NCBI GenBank assembly: GCA_021772635.1 | Contig: JAJFLP010000014.1 | Coordinates: 1 to 44,190, forward strand | Direction of reading: 5' to 3' | Source: Verrucomicrobiota bacterium | Lineage (GTDB): Bacteria > Verrucomicrobiota > Lentisphaeria > JABSQK01 > JAJFLO01 | DNA: 44,190 bases | In this document: positions 39,750 to 44,190 of the stretch, piece after piece | Numbering within the stretch: the stretch's first letter is position 1 | Layout: every line of letters begins with the position of its first letter | Position numbers and translations under genes: made by a program | Notes under the pieces: generated by a model | Seen by the model: only the letters and a program-made list of their open reading frames with translations | What the model was told of the DNA's origin: nothing | Databases searched by the model: none

Positions 39750-39870
39750 CTTTACCCAACACCATCGGGTTTTCGAAATATCGTTTCCGCCGCGGCGGAT
39801 TTCGCTAGGCTCAACATAGATCTTGGCTGATACATTCAAAGTCGTCCAAAAATTGTACTGATTGCAGTAT
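39750..39870 (+). repeat. R1 repeat with module D
   Basis: CACCATCGGGTTTTCG, AAATATCGTTTC, then CGCCGCGGCGGATTTCGC and TAGGCTCAACATAGATC, then GTCCAAAAATTG and TACTGATTGCAGTA (39855-39868). The module is shared with 18186-18315. Confidence 0.7.
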
Positions 39871-39874
39871 AACT

Positions 39875-39960
39875 CCAGTCAGGTTTTCGACAAGTTTTCT
39901 AAAATCTTTGCCTACCGTGATCCCGCATGCGGGATCGAAAATTCGACTGCTTGCAGTCTA
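39875..39960 (+). repeat. R1 derivative with CCCGCATGCGGG module
   Basis: CAGTCAGGTTTTCGAC starts the copy, GATCCCGCATGCGGGATC lies in the middle, and AAAATTCGACTGC-TT-GCAGTC ends it (palindrome 39945-39958). Confidence 0.65.
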
Positions 39961-39998
39961 AATAACAATTTTAATTTTATAAAATCCATAATACTATA

Positions 39999-40057
39999 GA
40001 GCCGCTTGCAAAAGTATCTTTGGCAACGCGGCTCAAATAGACTTTTGCAAGTGGCTC
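39999..40057. repeat. 17-bp inverted repeat
   Basis: GAGCCGCTTGCAAAAGT (39999-40015) faces ACTTTTGCAAGTGGCTC (40041-40057) with one mismatch. Confidence 0.75.
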
Positions 40058-40092
40058 GATAGGCTCGCGTATGCTATCTTTAACCGTCGCCC

Positions 40093-40273
40093 TAGCCTGC
40101 ATTACGCACAAATTTCGTCATGAGAATGCGTAGCTTGCTTTAGATCAAAGAGTTATGGAGGTTGCCGGGACGAAAAAATATTGAAATATTTTAAGATCCG
40201 GCGTTCTCTGTAACTCATTTAGATGAAACAAGATACGCATTCGCAATAGAAAGTTTATGCATAATGTAGGCTA
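40093..40273. mobile_element. R3-type MITE-like element, divergent (181 bp)
   Basis: The ends TAGCCTGCATTACGCACAAA and TTTATGCATAATGTAGGCTA match as inverted repeats at about 16 of 20 positions. It has the same length class and a central palindrome (AAAATATTGAAATATTTT) like copies 1 and 2, but different interior sequence. It ends 40 bp before the kdsD start. Confidence 0.65.
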
Positions 40274-40283
40274 GGCAAGTGAA

Positions 40284-40313
40284 ACCAAAAACTGTACCCC
40301 GCAAGATTTTAGT
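40284..40313 (+). repeat. Degenerate R1 right end before kdsD
   Basis: CCAAAAACTGTACCCCGCAAG then TAGTAT resembles the R1 right end with a disrupted palindrome. It directly precedes the kdsD ATG. Confidence 0.4.
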
Positions 40314-41285
40314 ATGAACTATATAGATCGAGCAACTTCAGTAATCGAAAACGAAATGGAAGGCCTGGCGAATATTAAGGAAGGGTTAGACGAGTCTTTC
40401 GTAAAATTAGTGGAACTTTGCCTGGAAACACTGAAAAACGGCGGAAAGTTGCTACTCTCAGGTGTGGGAAAGAGCGGTTACATCGGCCACAAAATCGCGG
40501 CAACCCTGACCAGTACAGGCGCGCCTGCCGTTTTTCTGCATCCAGTCGAGGCCATGCACGGGGATCTCGGTATGGTGAATGAGAAGGATCTACTCATTGC
40601 ACTAAGTTATAGCGGGGAAACGACTGAAATTCTGGAAGTCGTACCGTCAGCAAAACGATTCGGAATCCCTGTCATCGCAATAACCGGCGATCCCGAGTCG
40701 CAACTGGCAAAATGGAGCGATCTCGTCGTACTGGCCAAGGTACATGGAGAGGCCTGTCCGTTCAACCTCGCCCCAACAACCTCAACAACCGCAATGATGG
40801 CTCTCGGCGATGCACTCGCAATGGTATTGCTCGACGCGCAGGGATTCGGCGCGGAGGACTACGGCAAGATCCACCCGGCAGGTTCGATCGGACGCAGCGT
40901 ATCCCTGAAAGTCGCGGACGTCATGCGCCGGGACGAGCGGCTGCCGATCGTCGCGCCGGAGACCGCTGTCAAAGAAGCGCTGTTCACGATGAGCCGGTGC
41001 AGATCGGGTTCAGTCATCATCGCCGATAAAGAAGAACGGTTACTCGGCATTTTTACCGATGGCGATTTCCGGCGCCACGCTCAGGACGACCTCAATATTC
41101 TAAACACACCGATTAAAGACGTGATGACCCCTGACCCGGCATCGATAAATGAACAGCAGATGGCCGTCGAAATCCTTAATTTATTCGAGGGCCGGGAAAT
41201 AGATGATATCCCGGTTGTAAATGATACCGGCCAAATAGTTGGTCTAGTCGATATCCAGGACCTACCGAAATTTAAACTGATGTAG
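40314..41285 (+). CDS. kdsD: Arabinose-5-phosphate isomerase (KpsF/GutQ family)
   Basis: The 323-residue protein has an N-terminal SIS domain with GVGKSGYIGHKIAATL (51-66), HPVEAMHGDLG (76-86) and LSYSGETTE, and two C-terminal CBS motifs (about 205-265 and 270-323). It interconverts ribulose-5-phosphate and arabinose-5-phosphate, the first step to Kdo. That matches waaA and the heptose genes on the other side of the repeat cluster, which are read in the opposite direction. No Shine-Dalgarno site is present. Confidence 0.95.
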   Translation: MNYIDRATSVIENEMEGLANIKEGLDESFVKLVELCLETLKNGGKLLLSGVGKSGYIGHKIAATLTSTGAPAVFLHPVEAMHGDLGMVNEKDLLIALSYSGETTEILEVVPSAKRFGIPVIAITGDPESQLAKWSDLVVLAKVHGEACPFNLAPTTSTTAMMALGDALAMVLLDAQGFGAEDYGKIHPAGSIGRSVSLKVADVMRRDERLPIVAPETAVKEALFTMSRCRSGSVIIADKEERLLGIFTDGDFRRHAQDDLNILNTPIKDVMTPDPASINEQQMAVEILNLFEGREIDDIPVVNDTGQIVGLVDIQDLPKFKLM

Positions 41286-41291
41286 GAGCCG

Positions 41292-41314
41292 ACCCACCAG
41301 TGGGTTTCCTTTTA
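41292..41314 (+). terminator. Possible intrinsic terminator after kdsD
   Basis: ACCCAC-CA-GTGGGT (41292-41305) is followed by TTCCTTTT. It starts seven bases after the kdsD stop. A similar CCCACTGGTGGG at 26648 is not near a gene end, so it may be only a repeat word. Confidence 0.45.
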
Positions 41315-41370
41315 ACCCGCGCTAATTATCAATGTCAATAAGTTAAGGAAAATGATGCGAGTTCGGGACC

Positions 41371-41442
41371 GTTGGAGTTCACGCTTTAGCGTGGTATTTC
41401 TTTTTAGAAACTTAAGAACCACGCTGAAGCGTGAACTCCAAC
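41371..41442. repeat. R2 hairpin core (72 bp)
   Basis: The left arm is GTTGGAGTTCACGCTTTAGC and the right arm CCACGCTGAAGCGTGAACTC then CAAC. The left R2 end AATGTCAATAAGTTAAGG lies just upstream (41332-41349). Confidence 0.82.
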
Positions 41443-41486
41443 GGGGACCTTAGCAACACTAATCTCTTGGTATGCGAGTAGCGCCC

Positions 41487-41594
41487 GTTGGAGTTCACAC
41501 TTTTGCCTAACGGCCGTTTCTCCCGCATGCGGGATCAGCTGTGTGGTATTTCGTACCGAAAACTTAAAAACCACGCTGAAGCGTGAACTCCAAC
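41487..41594. repeat. R2 hairpin core with CCCGCATGCGGG insert (108 bp)
   Basis: The left arm GTTGGAGTTCACAC is interrupted by about 36 bp containing TCCCGCATGCGGGA. The right arm CCACGCTGAAGCGTGAAC is intact. The same module that inserts into R1 is therefore found in R2 too. Confidence 0.75.
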
Positions 41595-41712
41595 AAGCGC
41601 TTCGCCCGTGTAATCTGGAATACTGGAGGGACAGCCCGTTGGAGTTCACACTTTAGTGTGCAAAAATGACCAAGTTTCAAACGAGAGTTGATACTTAACG
41701 GATATTAAAGAA

Positions 41713-41726
41713 TACTGCTTGCAGTT
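41713..41726 (+). repeat. R1 right-end palindrome
   Basis: TACTGC-TT-GCAGTT, 23 bp before the phosphofructokinase ATG. The rest of R1 is missing. Confidence 0.55.
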
Positions 41727-41749
41727 TAATTACATAAGGGAGCAAAATA

Positions 41750-42928
41750 ATGGGACGTGGAAATGCAGTAGTTGGACAGTCAGGCGGCGCCACAGCGGTG
41801 ATCAATCAGACGCTTATCGGTATTATCAAGCAGTCTATGGCGGAGGAAGACATCGACAAAATACTCGGGATGCGGAACGGTATCCTCGGATTGGTCAACG
41901 ACGAATTGACGGACCTGACCGGACTATCCGCGAGCGACATCGAGTTGCTCGGACAGACGCCGTCGTCGGCGCTGGGATCATGCCGGTATAAGCTCCAGGA
42001 CTCGGATATTCCGAGCATCCTGGAAACCCTGGAACGGCATAATATAAAATACTTCTTCCTGATCGGCGGAAACGACTCGGCGGAAACGTCGCTGCGCATA
42101 TCGAAACTGGCACAGGAACGGAACATGGACCTCCGTGCGATCGCCCTGCCGAAAACAATCGATAACGACCTCCCCTGTATGGATCACACACCCGGCTACG
42201 GCAGCGTCGCCACCTTTATCGCCGGCGCCACCCAGGAGGCGGGTAAAGATACCGAGGCTATGAAACTCGCCGATCCGATCAAGATAATCGAAGTAAAGGG
42301 TCGGAACTCCGGATGGACAGTCGCATCTTCTGCACTGGCGAAGAAGGATAAATTCGACGCCCCGCATCTCATCTACTTTCCGGAAAAGCCATTCAACGAA
42401 GCGAAGTTTATTAAGGACGTCAAACGCGTTTACGACGATATCGGCTATTGCGTAATTGTGGTCGCTGAGACGATCCGAAATACGGAGGGGCGATTGGTTG
42501 GCGAGCGTACGGAGGGAATCACCAAGGACTCATTCGGCCACCCGTACGTAGACAGTGCGGCAGCGGCACTTTGCCGACTGGTTGAAGGGAAACTTAAATT
42601 GCGCGCACGATTCGATAAGCCCGGTACGCTGCAGAATAGTTCTATCCGCTACGTCTCGCCGGTGGATCAGCAGGAAGCACAAATGGCTGGTAAAGAAGCT
42701 GTTTTACTTGCAGTAGCGGGTAAAACCGACGTAATCGTCACTCTCGAACGGGAATCCAGTGATCCTTATAAATGCGTGGCAGGGCATGTCCCCATCGAAA
42801 AGATCGCGGGCATTGAGAAGTATTTGCCGGATAATTTCATTAACGCCGATGAAAACTTCGTGACCCAGGACTATATCGATTACGCGACGCCGCTAATCGG
42901 TAAGCTGCCGACGTTTATCCGGCTGTGA
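41750..42928 (+). CDS. pfp: 6-phosphofructokinase, probably diphosphate-dependent
   Basis: The 392-residue protein is a PfkA-fold enzyme. It starts GNAVVGQSGGATAVINQ and has LIGGNDSAET (105-114) and LPKTIDNDL (133-141). GGNDS in place of GGDGS and PKTIDND in place of the ATP-type PGTIDND are the features that mark diphosphate-dependent enzymes, in which Asp blocks ATP binding. It phosphorylates fructose-6-phosphate with pyrophosphate, reversibly, in glycolysis. The start is well supported by AAGGGAG eight bases upstream, one of the few good Shine-Dalgarno sites here. Confidence 0.92.
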   Translation: MGRGNAVVGQSGGATAVINQTLIGIIKQSMAEEDIDKILGMRNGILGLVNDELTDLTGLSASDIELLGQTPSSALGSCRYKLQDSDIPSILETLERHNIKYFFLIGGNDSAETSLRISKLAQERNMDLRAIALPKTIDNDLPCMDHTPGYGSVATFIAGATQEAGKDTEAMKLADPIKIIEVKGRNSGWTVASSALAKKDKFDAPHLIYFPEKPFNEAKFIKDVKRVYDDIGYCVIVVAETIRNTEGRLVGERTEGITKDSFGHPYVDSAAAALCRLVEGKLKLRARFDKPGTLQNSSIRYVSPVDQQEAQMAGKEAVLLAVAGKTDVIVTLERESSDPYKCVAGHVPIEKIAGIEKYLPDNFINADENFVTQDYIDYATPLIGKLPTFIRL

Positions 42929-43035
42929 AATCGATCTGGGCCGGTGCTTGAGTGCGATCGCTAGAGGGCGTCCCGCATGCGGATCAGCCGCCGATTCCTG
43001 CCGGACGACTCCCAAAGCAGTCCGAACCAGGTCGA

Positions 43036-44007
43036 TCATAAGTCAGGGATAAGCGTCTCCAATCGCAGGGGATCCGGGGCGTAAGTCTTGTTGTTGTTGG
43101 GTTCATTTTCCGCTTCGTATTCCCCGGTATACCGATGGGAAATGTTGTATTCATAGGTATTACGCATCTTAATGTGATTATGGGTTCCATGCGGTTTCCA
43201 CTGTAATTTGGTTCCGTGCGAAGAATCGGACTCAGCTGGATCACTCACTATTTCAACGGTAGCATACTGAAACCGGGTATAGAACTTTACATACTGGTCT
43301 GAATGTGCTCTTGCATCTTGCCAATCGCCGTCGGCGCCGTCTTCGTCGTATCCGATGGACATGGTGAATAACCCGTCCCCCTCCATTCCAAACGGATCGT
43401 ACGCGGCCGAGATAAAGTATGCCCCGCCTTCGCCGTAGACCAAGGCTTCGCTGCCGTCCTCACTGCTGATAACTAGTGGATTGTCATTGTTAAGGACGAA
43501 TCCCGGCTCAACCACCTCGTCGCCGAAATACATACTTACCGGGTAAGTTTCGTTCCCCTGCCGCTCACTGAGTACGTCCGTGAGGGTATCGGAGAAAACA
43601 GCAAGAGAGCCGACGCGCGGGTGCCAGCCGCACACCACCAGCGGGTCATCCCATTTCATTGTCGCCGGGTGACCGGCGACATACCCGTATGTATAGGTAT
43701 TACCGAGCGCGCTTTTATCGAGAGGACACTTGTAGTCGGGCCCCTGTTTGAGGTAACCCAGGTTGCTTAATATACTGACGATATTACTATCGAGTGGATA
43801 CACATCGTAGTCGTCGGCATATGACTTCAACGCCATCCCGACAGACATCAGATTGAATTCGCACGTAGGACGATACGCGGAAGATTTCACACTTTTCAAC
43901 ATCGGCATCAGCAAATAACTTAAGATACCAATAACGGCAATCGCTATCGCAGCTTCAAGCATGGTGAATACAGATTTTCGGTAATTCGTCTGTGAACTGT
44001 GTTTCAT
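43036..44007 (-). CDS. Prepilin-type N-terminal methylation domain protein, second
   Basis: The 323-residue protein has a leader MKHSSQTNYRKSV, then the prepilin-like segment FTMLEAAIAIAVIGILSYLL with Glu at +5, a following LMPMLKSVKSSAYRP and a pseudopilin-like CEFNLMSVGMALKSYADDYDVYP. Val precedes the cleavage site. The large C-terminal domain (about 150-323) has acidic loops and is unknown to me. It ends with NEPNNNKTYAPDPLRLETLI. It resembles the 230-residue protein at 34664-35356 only in the N-terminal third. GGAG lies ten bases before the ATG. Confidence 0.8.
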   Translation of the reverse strand: MKHSSQTNYRKSVFTMLEAAIAIAVIGILSYLLMPMLKSVKSSAYRPTCEFNLMSVGMALKSYADDYDVYPLDSNIVSILSNLGYLKQGPDYKCPLDKSALGNTYTYGYVAGHPATMKWDDPLVVCGWHPRVGSLAVFSDTLTDVLSERQGNETYPVSMYFGDEVVEPGFVLNNDNPLVISSEDGSEALVYGEGGAYFISAAYDPFGMEGDGLFTMSIGYDEDGADGDWQDARAHSDQYVKFYTRFQYATVEIVSDPAESDSSHGTKLQWKPHGTHNHIKMRNTYEYNISHRYTGEYEAENEPNNNKTYAPDPLRLETLIPDL

Positions 44008-44087
44008 GATTTATTTACTCCATTTTGCGGACATCAGTCGGTCCAATCGAAACTAGTGTCCTGTGTCTTAAATTCCCTTACATTTGA

Positions 44088-44187
44088 TTACGTCTATTTT
44101 AGTGCAGGGGTAGGCAGTGATTTTGTGTAAGTACCCGTAGGTACGTACCAAACTCACTAACGCCGCCCTGTACTGAAATAGACGTAA
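44088..44187. mobile_element. MITE-like element at window end (100 bp)
   Basis: TTACGTCTATTTTAGTGCAG at the left and CTGTACTGAAATAGACGTAA at the right pair over 22 bp with two mismatches (44088-44109, 44166-44187). The interior has GTACCCGTAGGTACGTAC and no coding potential. No other copy is in the window. Confidence 0.65.
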
Positions 44188-44190
44188 CCC

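Larger units (their letters stand above)
38725..40313. other. 1.6-kb gene-free repeat cluster between waaA and kdsD
   Basis: In order: inverted ATGAAGGAC array, R6 copy 2, R7-type block, R2 hairpin, R7-type fragment, R2 variant, three R1 copies or parts, a 17-bp inverted repeat and an R3-type element. The short frames here are repeat translations. It separates divergent genes. Confidence 0.78.
41286..41749. other. kdsD-pfp spacer with R2 hairpins
   Basis: It holds a possible terminator, two R2 hairpins, an R2 arm (GTTGGAGTTCACACTTTAGT, 41638-41657) and an R1 right end. No gene is seen. Confidence 0.7.

Noticed and set aside
38866-40313. Possible CRISPR array because of many short repeats
   Set aside because: The repeats are of several families, have irregular spacing and no uniform spacers, and no cas gene is present.
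42954-42963. GCGATCGC octamer (HIP1-like)
   Set aside because: I noted only this one instance in the window, which can occur by chance.

Overview
The window reads as chromosomal DNA of a Gram-negative bacterium, probably of the PVC superphylum and most like Lentisphaerota or a relative. Two prepilin-type proteins carry an FTLIE or FTMLE methylation motif preceded by Lys or Val, not the usual Gly, a style typical of Lentisphaerota. There is an LPS inner-core set (waaA, hldA, gmhB, kdsD), so an outer membrane is expected. Few genes have a clear Shine-Dalgarno site. No rRNA, transposase, integrase, phage gene or CRISPR array is visible, so the placement rests on gene style only.

Layout. 0.2-1.6 kb: an N-terminally truncated GNAT acetyltransferase, a VapBC toxin-antitoxin pair and tRNA-Lys. 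2.3-11.5 kb: an oligopeptide ABC transporter (oppA, oppB, oppC, fused oppDF), a MurC/Mpl-type ligase and LD-carboxypeptidase ldcA, which together look like a murein-peptide salvage locus. 12.1-14.2 kb: a class V aminotransferase and cysE. 14.3-20.3 kb: a small hypothetical gene, an FGE-fold/SHOCT-like protein, a coiled-coil membrane protein, tRNA-Val, a four-helix membrane protein and an M50 protease. 21.4-25.9 kb: hemY, a tandem-PAS protein and hemE. 27.2-34.1 kb: a hybrid histidine kinase, a lipoprotein, tRNA-Leu, a DPM1-like glycosyltransferase, a PAS histidine kinase and a PIN-PhoH protein. 34.7-44.0 kb: a prepilin-like protein, gmhB-hldA-waaA, kdsD, a diphosphate-type phosphofructokinase and a second prepilin-like protein.

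The most unusual part is between the genes, where the DNA is built almost wholly of interspersed, palindrome-rich repeats. Family R1 is 93 bp from TATAC to GTATA in four intact copies and has about twenty damaged or enlarged copies. It has a covarying terminal palindrome and a favoured internal site (GTTTTCG^AAATATCG) into which other modules are inserted. R1 sequence supplies the stop codons and C-terminal tails of hemE, gmhB and waaA, and the start codon and first residues of oppB. Other families are: a MITE with 16-bp terminal repeats and a 72-bp nested hairpin (R2); a 180-bp element with TAGCCTG ends (R3); a 186-bp two-copy element that can fold into a branched structure (R4); an element with TAATCN/TACTCG hexamer runs (R5); an 87-bp hairpin element (R6); a composite block (R7); and several word-like microrepeat arrays.

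Functionally, the opp-ligase-ldcA block would import and re-use cell-wall peptides, the waaA-hldA-gmhB and kdsD genes build the Kdo/heptose core, and hemE/hemY are two steps of haem synthesis. All family and copy assignments were made by eye and not by database search.
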